From WJKQ01 sp043810515 (GTDB taxonomy: Bacteria; Patescibacteriota; Gracilibacteria; UBA1369; LOWO2-01-FULL-3): a DNA stretch of 64,000 nucleotides. A program made the position numbers and the translations under genes. Under the pieces are notes generated by a model that did no database searches, was not told where the DNA came from, and saw only the letters and a program-made list of their open reading frames with translations. This document shows, in pieces, positions 1 through 8,202 of this stretch; positions within the stretch are counted from its first letter, which is position 1, and the number at the start of each line of letters is the position of its first letter. The DNA lies in NCBI GenBank assembly GCA_043810515.1, contig JBDRNZ010000027.1, positions 1 to 64,000 of the forward strand, read 5' to 3'.

Positions 1-1867
1 CATACACGACCGTATCGCCTTGAGTGTTGATAATATCAAGCGATTCACCGGTCTCTCCCGGACGCACTCGCACGTCGAACTCGTTATGTTCACCCGGCAC
101 CAGTCTTGTACCGGTATATTTCATCGTTGTATGCCAGTAACCGTCGTCTTCTTTAAAATTTAAACCTCCGAGAAATTCTACGGCACTTTTCTCATTTTTA
201 TCCTCCGGATTCTTCTTAGAATTCTTGGCAAACAAATTCATTCTTCGATTCATTTCATCCTCAATTTTTCTCTTTATCTGATTCACAGCATCACTTGCCA
301 ATTTCTTACCTCCCTCCATCGGTATTTCAGCCAGAGAGTCATTTTTATTTGGATCCCCGTTAGCATCCTCATAAACATCGCGTGCAAATATCTCGAACTT
401 TTTTCTGCCAAGATCTCTTCGAACAACAATCGGATAATCCATGATCGTTGCGGCAAAAATTCCGGGCTTAATCTCGGCTTCAAGATTGAATCCAAGTTTT
501 GAACCTTCAAACTTTTCATTGATACTAGCGCGAACTTTTTCTGTTGATTGCAATTTCGCGGCAAGTCCGGACTCTGCAGTTTTCGGAACATATCCTTCCA
601 GAACAGTCATAAAGTTAAAAACCGTGCTGTGTTGTAAGATCGGTCCGTTCAAAGCCTGCTCAAAACTTATATGGCTCTTCGGCATCATTTTCTGCTCATA
701 ACCAGTCTTCATGGCCTGCACAAGTATATAAAGCTCCTGGCCTTTACGCAGATAATCTCTTGATTTGAATGATTTGCCTTTTGCATCAGTCGGACGCATT
801 CCGATAAATTCCGGAAACGCGGTAGGGAATTGTGCCGGATCAATAAACTGTATGCCCTTTTTGTTTGTTTTTTCATATTCATCATAAAGAGGTTTCAGAT
901 TCACGAATGAAATATCACGGAAAGCGTCAAGATTTTCCAGTTTATCCACCTCCGGAATTCCGAGTCGTTTTATCGCGGCCAGAGGAGTCCCTTCCACCTC
1001 GGCATCCTCAGCTTTAAGTCCGATTTTTTTCAGAACATCAAAACCTGCATTTTTCGCAAAAACACTGCCCGAATACAAAGCGGCAGACCAGAAAAACACT
1101 TTTTTGAGTGTGCCCTTGTTGGCATCGGGAAGGCTCTTGTAAGCTTTATACATCGCATAAATACCGATCACATACATAGCCGCTGTCGGATAATCTTTGT
1201 TTCTCAGAGCTTCGGTCAATTTTCTGCCGTTATCCTGCACGGCTTTTACGGCCTTTGTGTAAATGGGATCTTCGTCGCCTTCTTTTACATTTTTCTCCGT
1301 ACCCACCTGGGCAACATTCTGATTCAAAACCATATCTTTTACCGCCGCGAAAAACCTTACAGACGAAACAAATTCATCATCGCACTGACCAAGATTTTCC
1401 ATATTGTTCAACGGATCGCGGTAAATTTTTTCCAGCTCGGCGGATGTCTGCCTCTGTTGTGCAAGAAAAGTCGGATCAGAGGAATGTCCAAGATTTTCAA
1501 ATATTTTTTTGTAAAAAGCATTGTTCACAGGCAATCCCAAAGCAGCCCATTCATTTTTAGTCTTGTTAAGAGCTTCTTTCGAATTCATATTCCACGTCTC
1601 CGGATTGAACTTCGCGCTCGTCTCCACTGTGCCTATTTTCCATTCAGCAATCCCCCCGGTCACCTGCTCGAGCGCAAGCTTCTGCTGTTCCTCGATCTCC
1701 ATTCTCAATTTTTCACGCTCTTCGGACGCTGAAGGAGCTTCCTCTCTATGTTCGGGCGAGGGGGAAGGCTGCTCAGGATTCTCGGCCGGAAGGCTCGTCA
1801 TACCTGCGGAGGGTCCTTCCGGATCCCGAAATAAAAATCTGCTTTCAAAAATATTTTTATCTTTCAT
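1..1867 (-). CDS. Large hypothetical protein, cut by the left edge
   Basis: An uninterrupted minus-strand frame starts at the ATG at 1867-1865 and stays open to base 1, giving about 622 visible residues with the C-terminus outside the window. Residues about 20-55 are rich in Pro, Glu and Ser, followed by a Glu/Gln-rich stretch likely to be helical; the rest looks like a soluble globular protein. I see no signal peptide, membrane segment or catalytic motif and recognise no family. It is the third gene of a minus-strand run behind the proteins ending at 2321 and 1946. A TGGTATAAT extended -10 lies 32 bases upstream, so it may have its own promoter. There is no Shine-Dalgarno sequence; the leader is A-rich. 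Function unknown. The reading frame is certain, the role is not. Confidence 0.75.
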   Translation of the reverse strand, partial: MKDKNIFESRFLFRDPEGPSAGMTSLPAENPEQPSPSPEHREEAPSASEEREKLRMEIEEQQKLALEQVTGGIAEWKIGTVETSAKFNPETWNMNSKEALNKTKNEWAALGLPVNNAFYKKIFENLGHSSDPTFLAQQRQTSAELEKIYRDPLNNMENLGQCDDEFVSSVRFFAAVKDMVLNQNVAQVGTEKNVKEGDEDPIYTKAVKAVQDNGRKLTEALRNKDYPTAAMYVIGIYAMYKAYKSLPDANKGTLKKVFFWSAALYSGSVFAKNAGFDVLKKIGLKAEDAEVEGTPLAAIKRLGIPEVDKLENLDAFRDISFVNLKPLYDEYEKTNKKGIQFIDPAQFPTAFPEFIGMRPTDAKGKSFKSRDYLRKGQELYILVQAMKTGYEQKMMPKSHISFEQALNGPILQHSTVFNFMTVLEGYVPKTAESGLAAKLQSTEKVRASINEKFEGSKLGFNLEAEIKPGIFAATIMDYPIVVRRDLGRKKFEIFARDVYEDANGDPNKNDSLAEIPMEGGKKLASDAVNQIKRKIEDEMNRRMNLFAKNSKKNPEDKNEKSAVEFLGGLNFKEDDGYWHTTMKYTGTRLVPGEHNEFDVRVRPGETGESLDIINTQGDTVVY

Positions 1868-1898
1868 TTTTGGTATTTTTATTTGTTTTTATTGTATA

Positions 1899-1907
1899 AT
1901 TATACCA
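1899..1907 (-). promoter_or_regulatory. Extended -10 promoter for the left-edge gene
   Basis: Reads TGGTATAAT on the minus strand, an exact extended -10 box, followed by an A-rich leader to the ATG at 1867. The leader contains no Shine-Dalgarno sequence. The same box and leader style recur before other genes in this window. Confidence 0.6.
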
Positions 1908-1945
1908 AAAAACGGCCAAAATATCAACCACGAAAAGGCAAAATT

Positions 1946-2308
1946 CTACGCCCGGCTTATCTCGTTGAATTTTTCAATAAAACCACGGAAAAAATCGGCA
2001 AGACTTTTATGGATTTTTTCCATCAAATCGGGATACATAAGCGCAAATTGCATCAAAATCTCCTCATAACCCACTTCCGGCACGATAACGGCCGTTTCGT
2101 TCATAAATTCCCGCAAATGCTCAAGCTGCGCATCGTCCATATTGTTCCAGATCGAAAAAACAAGATGATTTCTGGTCTGCCTCTTCAAAATTCCAACGAC
2201 AAGATTGCGATACAACTCATCATCTTTCGGAATATCAAGCTGCGCGACCACGGCATCGTACACCCCTTCAGAAGCTATCAGTATGTCTATAAATTCTTTT
2301 TCTTTCAT
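1946..2308 (-). CDS. Small hypothetical helical protein (120 aa)
   Basis: The 120-residue product is acidic and predicted by eye to be largely helical, with two aromatic and Met-rich segments in its second half (around 'MQFALMYPDLMEKIHKSL'). No signal peptide, membrane segment or known catalytic motif is visible. It lies 12 bases after the 995-residue gene and 78 bases before the left-edge gene, all on the minus strand, so the three probably form one operon. The compact size and position resemble small adaptor-like proteins of Patescibacteria (DUF5663-type), but I cannot confirm that family. Role unknown. Confidence 0.65.
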   Translation of the reverse strand: MKEKEFIDILIASEGVYDAVVAQLDIPKDDELYRNLVVGILKRQTRNHLVFSIWNNMDDAQLEHLREFMNETAVIVPEVGYEEILMQFALMYPDLMEKIHKSLADFFRGFIEKFNEISRA

Positions 2309-2320
2309 GTTTTGTGATTA

Positions 2321-5308
2321 TTAAGCGGCCGCTTTAGATTCCCCTCCGGCATCGGCACTGCCTTTGGCAATAATTTTATCAAGTTGCGCGATTTCATTTT
2401 TGTATTTTGCCAGATCCGGAAAAATCGCGCCTTCAAATTCGACAGGCTGCTTGGACTCGGCCTTTTCTTTTAATTCCTTCTCTTCCGCCTCCATTTTGCC
2501 CATATCTTTTTTGGTTCTTTCGGAATATTTCTTGGTTTGAAGTCCTCCCGCCTTCGCCCATTCTTCTTTTGGAACGGTTGTCAGCGTTGTTTTGGCACCC
2601 TGAAATGCTTCGGTTGGTTTTGCCTTCAGATAGCCAAGAACTCTGTCTTTGTCTTTTTTTGCGGACTCGCGAATGCTGAAAGGTGTCCATTTATTTTTTT
2701 TGAAAAGATTCACCGCCCAGACAAAAGGCTTTGTCGCGACCATAAGAGGATATTTTGCGAGGCGTATCGGTGCAAGAGCGCCTTGAATAGCAACACTTCC
2801 GGCAAGTTTTGTGCCGCCCCACGCACCTTTTAAGGCAACCTTCGCGACTCCTTTTCCGACACCTTTGGCTTTTTCCTTGGCATATCGGCCGACATCATGA
2901 AATCTGTCTTTTATCCATTGGGCGTGTTTGTCGTTCCAGAAACTTTCCAATATTTCCTTTTCTCCAAACCCAATTTGATTTTCAACTTCAGATTCACGCG
3001 CCTCAGTAACAAGTTCAGCATTTCTTTTTTTATAAACTTCATGGCTTATTTGCCCAAGCCTTAGCTGTTCTAGAAGTTTTTCAAATTTGAGATTCAATTC
3101 TTTAACCTTAAAATAATCCCACTCGGTTCTGTTTTTATCGTAATTATCAAAGAAAGTTTTTACTACCGGGCTTATGGCCTCCAGACGTTCATTAAAGGCT
3201 TTATTTACAATTTTATTGATACCAGCCTCATCCATTCTTTCCTTAACTCCAAGCTGCTCAGCCAGAAGCGCTTTTAATTTTTTCTCAAGTTTTATTGACT
3301 GAATGGACCTGGCACCGCCGTCAAAAATTTCAAACGCGGCCAGAACAAAAAATCCATTATCATGATTTAGTTTTTTGATCTTAAAAAGATTTTCTATTTT
3401 TTCCCAATCCGCAAAATCTTCAGGCTTCAAGCCCTTAAACGGCTGTTCTACCTTTTCGCCGGATTTATACTTAAACCCGACAAGTTTCGCCTGAAATCCC
3501 GCCTGTTTTGCCGTCTCCAGCATCTTCGCGCTTCCTCTCTGCGCCAGCTCTTTATAATCTTCGTCAGTTTGAATCGTCTCAACATCCTCCGCCAAAATCA
3601 AAGCGGCAAGCTTCTGCCTCTGTTCGAGAGGCATGTCTTTAAATTGATCAGATTCTGCTACAAGCGCGCCTATAACATTTTTAGCGGCTTTTGTATCCGT
3701 GAGATCGGAACTGCTTGCAATATCATTTTTCGTTGCATCCAGAGAATCCAATAAATTTCCAATATTCGAATCTCTGTCAAAAAATCCCTGAAGATCTCCA
3801 TACAACTTAACCAGTTGTTCAGGCTTAAAGTCGCGGCTGCGTATGTCAATTTTTTTAAATTCCGCCAAAACAGCTTTAACCTCAACTTTTTTACCTTCGT
3901 TATCAAGAGGAATCCCTGCCCTATCTGCAATTTCCAGGTACTGCATCAGTTTTTTCATTTCTGCATGTAAAGTTTCAGCCTGCTTTAAAATATTATTTAG
4001 ATCCCGTTCCAATTCTTCCAGTTGAGCTATTTTTTTTGTTTCTTCTTTACGGTCATCTTTGTAAGGTTTCAATACCTGATTACGTATAGTTTTTTCGTCA
4101 AGTTTAGAATTTTTGTCTCGTTTTTCCTTTATAAGTTTAGCTAAGACGGTTCCTGTGGGATCTCGCGTTAGATTGTTCCGCATCGAAGCAATAGACTGTT
4201 TAAGCGTATTGAGTTGAGAATGAATTCCTTCAGTATAATTAAACTCAATTTCCTCCAGCGATTGTTTTAAGGAGCTCGATTTAGGAAGTGGTTCAGGAGC
4301 AGGCCCAGCAACTGGTTCAGCAGCAGGTTCAGAAACTGGTTCAGAAACTGGTTCAGAAACAGACTCAGCAACTGGCTTAGCAGCAGCTCCAGCGACTGAT
4401 TCAGTGGCAGGTTGAGATAGCGGGCTAGCCATTGATTCAGAAACAGTCTCAGACTCAGTAACTGGTTTAGCAGCAGCTCCAGCGACTGATTCAGTGGCAG
4501 GTTTAGATAGCGGGCTAGCCATTGATTCAGAAGCAGTCTCAGGCTTAGCAACCGGTTTAGCAGCAGCCCCAGCGACTGATTCAGTGGCAGGTTTAGCGAT
4601 TGGTTTAGCAGGAGCTAATTCGTCATCTAGTTTTCTTTGTAAATTTGACAAATCATTATATCCGTCACGAAGAGCAGAAACATTTGCTGGAGAATCAAAA
4701 TACTTGTAAGCCGCATCGAGCTGTTTTGCAACATGTGCAAAATTCGCCTCAAAACCTCTGATTTTTACAGCATCACCTTTAAACTTAACTCCAGGAAAAG
4801 CTTTTTCCAGAAGTTTTTTAACAGCATTAGTATCCGTTTTTTTTGATTGCATCAATATGTGCAGCCTTCTTAAAATTGCCTTTAATTCCGAGCGTCCCTC
4901 AAGTCCGGTACTTGTTATACGGAATCTCAATACTTTGTTAAGAATTCTCATCAAAGAACTGTCGGATTTTTCTAGTTCCTTTTTAGCCTCTGCCGGTAGA
5001 ACTTTTCCATAAACAGCCTCAAAAGCTCTCGCCAAAGCAAGCTGTCTGGCTTCTTCGGGAGTTTTCTCTTTCTCTTTTTCTCCAATTTCTTTCAGTTGTT
5101 TTTCGTAGGCGCCTTTCAATAAACCTTTATGCTCCTCTTTAAGAAGGACTTTTTCAACATCGGTCTTTGTCAGCAATTGGCTTTTTTCAATAGTTTCCCA
5201 TAACTTCTCTTCGTCAGTGCCTTCGGGAACAGCGCCAATTGCTTCTTTCAATTGTTGATCTCTAAATTCTTGCTGGGCTTCGTCTAATTTTTTTGCGGGG
5301 TCTGCCAT
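2321..5308 (-). CDS. Large helical hypothetical protein with tandem Pro/Ala/Glu repeats (995 aa)
   Basis: The N-terminal 230 residues are Lys/Glu-rich and helical. Residues about 230-350 form a Pro/Ala/Ser/Glu linker built from 30-residue repeats ('KPATESVAGAAAKPV' and variants) and then short 'SEPV' repeats. Residues 350-800 are again strongly helical and probably coiled-coil. Residues about 825-880 hold a Gly/Ala/Lys-rich stretch with hydrophobic segments ('GSVAIQGALAPIRLAKYPL') that could be amphipathic or membrane-associated. No signal peptide or enzyme motif is visible. It opens a three-gene minus-strand run and has its own extended -10 promoter, divergent from trigger factor. I do not recognise the family; a structural or surface-linked scaffold is one guess. 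Confidence 0.8.
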   Translation of the reverse strand: MADPAKKLDEAQQEFRDQQLKEAIGAVPEGTDEEKLWETIEKSQLLTKTDVEKVLLKEEHKGLLKGAYEKQLKEIGEKEKEKTPEEARQLALARAFEAVYGKVLPAEAKKELEKSDSSLMRILNKVLRFRITSTGLEGRSELKAILRRLHILMQSKKTDTNAVKKLLEKAFPGVKFKGDAVKIRGFEANFAHVAKQLDAAYKYFDSPANVSALRDGYNDLSNLQRKLDDELAPAKPIAKPATESVAGAAAKPVAKPETASESMASPLSKPATESVAGAAAKPVTESETVSESMASPLSQPATESVAGAAAKPVAESVSEPVSEPVSEPAAEPVAGPAPEPLPKSSSLKQSLEEIEFNYTEGIHSQLNTLKQSIASMRNNLTRDPTGTVLAKLIKEKRDKNSKLDEKTIRNQVLKPYKDDRKEETKKIAQLEELERDLNNILKQAETLHAEMKKLMQYLEIADRAGIPLDNEGKKVEVKAVLAEFKKIDIRSRDFKPEQLVKLYGDLQGFFDRDSNIGNLLDSLDATKNDIASSSDLTDTKAAKNVIGALVAESDQFKDMPLEQRQKLAALILAEDVETIQTDEDYKELAQRGSAKMLETAKQAGFQAKLVGFKYKSGEKVEQPFKGLKPEDFADWEKIENLFKIKKLNHDNGFFVLAAFEIFDGGARSIQSIKLEKKLKALLAEQLGVKERMDEAGINKIVNKAFNERLEAISPVVKTFFDNYDKNRTEWDYFKVKELNLKFEKLLEQLRLGQISHEVYKKRNAELVTEARESEVENQIGFGEKEILESFWNDKHAQWIKDRFHDVGRYAKEKAKGVGKGVAKVALKGAWGGTKLAGSVAIQGALAPIRLAKYPLMVATKPFVWAVNLFKKNKWTPFSIRESAKKDKDRVLGYLKAKPTEAFQGAKTTLTTVPKEEWAKAGGLQTKKYSERTKKDMGKMEAEEKELKEKAESKQPVEFEGAIFPDLAKYKNEIAQLDKIIAKGSADAGGESKAAA
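4327..4362 (-). repeat. 12-bp tandem coding repeats
   Basis: A 12-bp unit close to ACTGGTTCAGAA is repeated about three times in a row inside the 995-residue gene and encodes the 'SEPV' tetrapeptide repeats. It adjoins the 90-bp repeat array. Confidence 0.7.
4381..4600 (-). repeat. 90-bp tandem coding repeat (two full copies plus a partial one)
   Basis: Copies begin at 4381, 4471 and 4561 and are almost identical at DNA level, encoding 30-residue Pro/Ala/Ser/Glu units in the linker of the 995-residue protein. Near-identity of the DNA suggests recent expansion. It is a coding repeat, not a CRISPR array. Confidence 0.85.
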
Positions 5309-5330
5309 AGATATTCAAAATTATCTAAAT

Positions 5331-5339
5331 ATTTTACCA
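5331..5339 (-). promoter_or_regulatory. Extended -10 promoter for the 995-aa gene
   Basis: Reads TGGTAAAAT on the minus strand, 23 bases before the ATG at 5308. A TTGACA lies further upstream but at too long a spacing for a normal -35. The region 5309-5429 is the divergent promoter space shared with trigger factor. Confidence 0.5.
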
Positions 5340-5429
5340 GATTTTCGCCCGAAAAACAATTGTCAAAACCATTTTGCGTCGGTAGGATAGTTAAGATTTT
5401 TCAAAAATTGCCGATTAACCCCAAAATAA

Positions 5430-6701
5430 ATGGAGTATAAAATAAAAAATCTTCCGAAGTCGGAAGTCGAGATAAGCATCACTGTTCCGCAGGAGCGCAT
5501 GGGCGAGTTTGAAAAGAAAGCTGCGGATGATATTTCGAAAGACATTAAAATCAAAGGATTCAGGCCGGGACACGTTCCGCCGCATATTCTTGAGCAATAT
5601 ATTGATAAAAAATATCTGAAGGCCCATACGCAGGAAATCGCGATCCAGAAGGCATATGCCGAAGTTGCGATAAAAGAAAAACTCCAGGTTGTTTCCAGAC
5701 CGAAAGTGAAAATCGACAGTGACGAGCCGCTTACTTTTACGGCTACGGTTGCGGTAATGCCGGAAGTTACGGTGAAAGATTATTCGTCCATAAAAGTTCC
5801 AAAAGAAGAGGCAAAAGTTACGGAAAAAGATATCGAGGCTGTGTTTGAGGATCTTAAAAAATATGCACGGACCTACAAAGATGCTGATCGCCCCGCCAAG
5901 AAAGGGGATAGGGTCGAGGTGGATTTTGAGGGATTTGATGACAAAGACGCTCCGATTCCGAATACGAAAAGCAAAAATCATCCTGTGATTATCGGCGAAG
6001 GATCGCTGATTCCGGGTTTTGAGGACGAACTCGTAGGGCTGAAGAAAGACGAGAAAAAAGAATTCAACCTGACTTTCCCGAAGGACTATGGCAAAAAAGA
6101 TTTTCAGAACAAGAAAGTGAAATTTAAAGTTGAAGTAAAAAGAATCGAAGAGCCGCAGGAAACGGAGATGAACGAGGAATTTGTTGAGAAAATCACTGGC
6201 AAGAAACAGTCTTTGGAAGAATTAAAAAAAGATATTGAAAAAAATATTTTATCCCGAAAAGAGCGTGAAGCTCGTCAAAAACGCGAAAACAAATACCTCG
6301 AGGAATTGCTCAAAAAAACAAAAGTCGAAATTCCCGACGCGATGATTGACGAGGAGGCCGAATATATAATTCAGGATATGAAAGACGACATTTCCTCAAA
6401 GGGCATGGAATTTGAAAAATACCTCGAGCACGCCAAAACCAACGAGGACGAGCTAAGAAAAAAATACCGTCCCGAAGCCGAAAAACGCATCAAAGTCCGT
6501 CTAGCGCTGCGCCACGTCATTACTCAGGGTAAATTTTTCCCGACAGAGGCAGAAATCCGCGCGGAGTTTGACAAAATGAAGACCTCTTATCCGCCGGAAG
6601 AAGACAAAAAGCTCGACAAGGAATTTGAGGCCGGCGGCCTAAAAGCCCAGCTCGCAAACAAACTCGCGCTCGAAAAGTTATTTGAGAAGGTGTTGGGGTA
6701 G
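5430..6701 (+). CDS. tig: Trigger factor
   Basis: A ribosome-associated chaperone with peptidyl-prolyl isomerase activity that meets nascent chains at the exit tunnel. The N-terminal ribosome-binding domain carries the signature 'GFRPGHVPPHIL' near residue 43. An FKBP-type isomerase domain spans about 150-245 ('KGDRVEVDFEGF', 'IPGFEDELVGLKKDEKKEF'), and a Lys/Glu-rich helical C-terminal chaperone domain follows. At 423 residues it has the family's usual full three-domain form. Usual partners clpP and clpX are not adjacent; a small membrane protein and the L19/RNase HII genes follow on the same strand. No clear Shine-Dalgarno sequence precedes the ATG. Confidence 0.95.
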   Translation: MEYKIKNLPKSEVEISITVPQERMGEFEKKAADDISKDIKIKGFRPGHVPPHILEQYIDKKYLKAHTQEIAIQKAYAEVAIKEKLQVVSRPKVKIDSDEPLTFTATVAVMPEVTVKDYSSIKVPKEEAKVTEKDIEAVFEDLKKYARTYKDADRPAKKGDRVEVDFEGFDDKDAPIPNTKSKNHPVIIGEGSLIPGFEDELVGLKKDEKKEFNLTFPKDYGKKDFQNKKVKFKVEVKRIEEPQETEMNEEFVEKITGKKQSLEELKKDIEKNILSRKEREARQKRENKYLEELLKKTKVEIPDAMIDEEAEYIIQDMKDDISSKGMEFEKYLEHAKTNEDELRKKYRPEAEKRIKVRLALRHVITQGKFFPTEAEIRAEFDKMKTSYPPEEDKKLDKEFEAGGLKAQLANKLALEKLFEKVLG

Positions 6702-6710
6702 TGATACAAT
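6702..6710 (+). promoter_or_regulatory. Extended -10 promoter before the small membrane protein
   Basis: TGATACAAT begins directly after the tig stop codon and gives a leader of about 20 bases before the ATG at 6736. No Shine-Dalgarno sequence is present in that leader. Confidence 0.4.
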
Positions 6711-6735
6711 CGGAACATAAACTAATTTAAATCCT

Positions 6736-6975
6736 ATGAAAGCCTTTTACTTAACCGGTTCGATCATTTTCACCGCTCTGATACTTGTACTTGCGTTCGA
6801 AAATATCGGCGCGTCATGCAGTGGAATGAACTTTTTCTTTTACACAATCGACCAAAATCCTACGATTGTAATACTCGGAATAGCCGTCATCGGCATTATA
6901 ACCGGCTCTCTATACCACGCTTTTATGGCAAAGGTTTTGGCGGGACCGACCGAGGATGAAGAGGACGAATTTTAG
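6736..6975 (+). CDS. Small two-helix membrane protein, LapA/DUF1049-like
   Basis: The 79-residue product has two hydrophobic segments (about residues 6-22 and 41-62) and an acidic C-terminal tail ('GPTEDEEDEF'). The plan matches the LapA/DUF1049 family: a first helix ending near an Asn, a short loop, and a second helix rich in Gly and Ile. In other bacteria LapA relatives help assemble envelope lipopolysaccharide; here only a membrane role can be inferred. It follows tig by 34 bases with its own possible promoter. Gene is likely real; the family assignment is tentative. Confidence 0.65.
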   Translation: MKAFYLTGSIIFTALILVLAFENIGASCSGMNFFFYTIDQNPTIVILGIAVIGIITGSLYHAFMAKVLAGPTEDEEDEF

Positions 6976-7025
6976 AAATCTTCACGGCTGAATAAAAAAA
7001 TGTTGCAATCCGCCTAAAAAAAATG

Positions 7026-7040
7026 TACGTTTCCGACGTA
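7026..7040 (+). promoter_or_regulatory. Short inverted repeat upstream of the HTH regulator
   Basis: TACGT and ACGTA arms separated by five bases. It abuts the longer palindrome at 7040-7062 and may extend that operator. Confidence 0.35.
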
Positions 7041-7062
7041 ATGTATACATTTTGTATACATT
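7040..7062 (+). promoter_or_regulatory. Perfect 10-bp inverted repeat, probable operator of the HTH regulator
   Basis: Arms AATGTATACA and TGTATACATT match perfectly around a 3-bp centre, 23 bases before the start of the winged-helix regulator. The symmetry and position are those of a dimeric repressor site at its own promoter, so autoregulation is inferred. It contains TATACA/TACATT sequences that could serve as a -10. Confidence 0.65.
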
Positions 7063-7085
7063 CGTGGGCACAAACAATTTAAGTT

Positions 7086-7652
7086 ATGTTAAAAAGGCTT
7101 TTTACGTCAAACACGCGTATTAAGCTTCTCACGGTATTTCTGATGAATTCTGGAGAGGAATATTTCATCAGGGAACTTACAAGGAAGCTTAATGAACAGA
7201 TAAATTCGGTGCGCCGGGAACTGGATAATTTGAAGCATCTTGGCTTTTTGAAGGCGAAAACCAGAAATCGCAAGAAATACTATTACATAAACAAAAATTT
7301 CATACTTCTTGATGAACTCAAAGGCATAGTGATAAAAGCACTTTCCTCCAACCGGACAATAACGCACGATATAGAAAAAATGGGGACCGTAAAGATGCTC
7401 GCGCTTTCCGGACAGTTTATAAATAAGGAAACAAATACGGTTGATATGCTTATAGTGGGAACTATCGACAAGGACAGATTTTCGAAATATCTTAGCAATG
7501 ATCTGAGAACGCCGAGACCGGTGAAATTCACAATAATGGGAGAGGATGACTACAAATACAGGCTGAACTGCAAGGATAAATTTATCATGGAAATAATTTT
7601 AGATCCGGAAAATCAGATTCCAATAAACAAAATCTCCAATAAATCGACTTGA
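7086..7652 (+). CDS. Winged-helix transcriptional regulator with a C-terminal nucleotidyltransferase-like domain
   Basis: Residues about 1-75 form an ArsR/MarR-like winged helix ('TNTRIKLLTVFLMN'-like helix, 'FIRELTRKLNEQINSVRRE' recognition helix, then a basic wing 'KAKTRNRKKYYY'). Residues about 85-170 resemble the degenerate DNA-polymerase-beta-type nucleotidyltransferase domain that follows such a winged helix in many Patescibacteria ('MLALSGQFINKETNTVDMLIVGTID'). The active-site acidic triad is not clearly intact, so it is more likely a sensor or dimer domain than an enzyme. A perfect palindrome lies just upstream, arguing for autoregulation. It precedes rplS and rnhB and may control them. 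The HTH assignment is good; the second domain is tentative. Confidence 0.75.
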   Translation: MLKRLFTSNTRIKLLTVFLMNSGEEYFIRELTRKLNEQINSVRRELDNLKHLGFLKAKTRNRKKYYYINKNFILLDELKGIVIKALSSNRTITHDIEKMGTVKMLALSGQFINKETNTVDMLIVGTIDKDRFSKYLSNDLRTPRPVKFTIMGEDDYKYRLNCKDKFIMEIILDPENQIPINKISNKST

Positions 7653-7703
7653 TTTGAAGGAGAACCTTCTATATATTTCCAAAGCATATTTACCATATTT
7701 ACG

Positions 7704-8189
7704 ATGAATTTTTTGATAGACATGCAAAAAATAGCAATGAAACACCGAAGACCGGACATATCGACCGGGAATACCGTGCGTGTTCACCAGAAGATTAAAG
7801 AGGGAGATAAGGAAAGAATTCAGATTTTTGAAGGTCTTGTGATCAAGATAAACAGCGGACATGGGGCCGATAAAACTTTTACGGTAAGAAAAGTTGTAGA
7901 AGGAATCGGAGTTGAAAAGATATTTCCGCTTTATTCAACAAATATCGAAAAAATTGAAGTTAAAAAGAAAGCCGCGGTCAGACGCGCAAAACTTTATTAT
8001 ATGAGAGAAAGGTCCGGCAAATCCGCAAGATTAAAAGAAACTTTTGTAAGCAGTGAGGATATTGAGGAACCGGAATTGGAGCCGAAACCGGAACAAGAAA
8101 CGGCGCCAGCCTCCGAGCCTGAAAAAGCGCCCGAAGCTGAGCCGGAAAAAGCACCCGAAGCTGAGCCAGAAAAAGCGCCCGAAGCCTAA
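7704..8189 (+). CDS. rplS: 50S ribosomal protein L19 with an acidic repeat tail
   Basis: L19 sits at the 30S-50S interface. Residues about 1-112 are the family core ('TGNTVRVHQKIKEGD', 'FEGLVIKINSGHGADKTFTV', 'GIGVEKIFPLYSTNIEKIEV', 'AKLYYMRERSGKSARLKE'). From about residue 118 the protein has a Glu/Pro/Ala tail of about 44 residues, with an 8-residue unit 'PEKAPEAE' repeated three times, which normal L19 (about 115 residues) lacks. It precedes RNase HII by 13 bases; the rplS-rnhB pairing is common in bacteria. The first ATG is kept because the protein core begins immediately. Confidence 0.93.
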   Translation: MNFLIDMQKIAMKHRRPDISTGNTVRVHQKIKEGDKERIQIFEGLVIKINSGHGADKTFTVRKVVEGIGVEKIFPLYSTNIEKIEVKKKAAVRRAKLYYMRERSGKSARLKETFVSSEDIEEPELEPKPEQETAPASEPEKAPEAEPEKAPEAEPEKAPEA

Positions 8190-8202
8190 AAATTTTTTCA
8201 TC

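Noticed and set aside
4300..4610. Repeat array that could be taken for CRISPR
   Set aside because: The units are in frame, directly adjacent without spacers, and encode Pro/Ala-rich repeats.
7656..7669. GAAGG/CCTTC hairpin before rplS as a terminator
   Set aside because: The stem is only five pairs and lacks a clear T run.
8053..8202. A longer RNase HII reading starting inside rplS
   Set aside because: It only reads the rplS tail in another frame and has no family counterpart; the RNase HII core begins right after the ATG at 8203.
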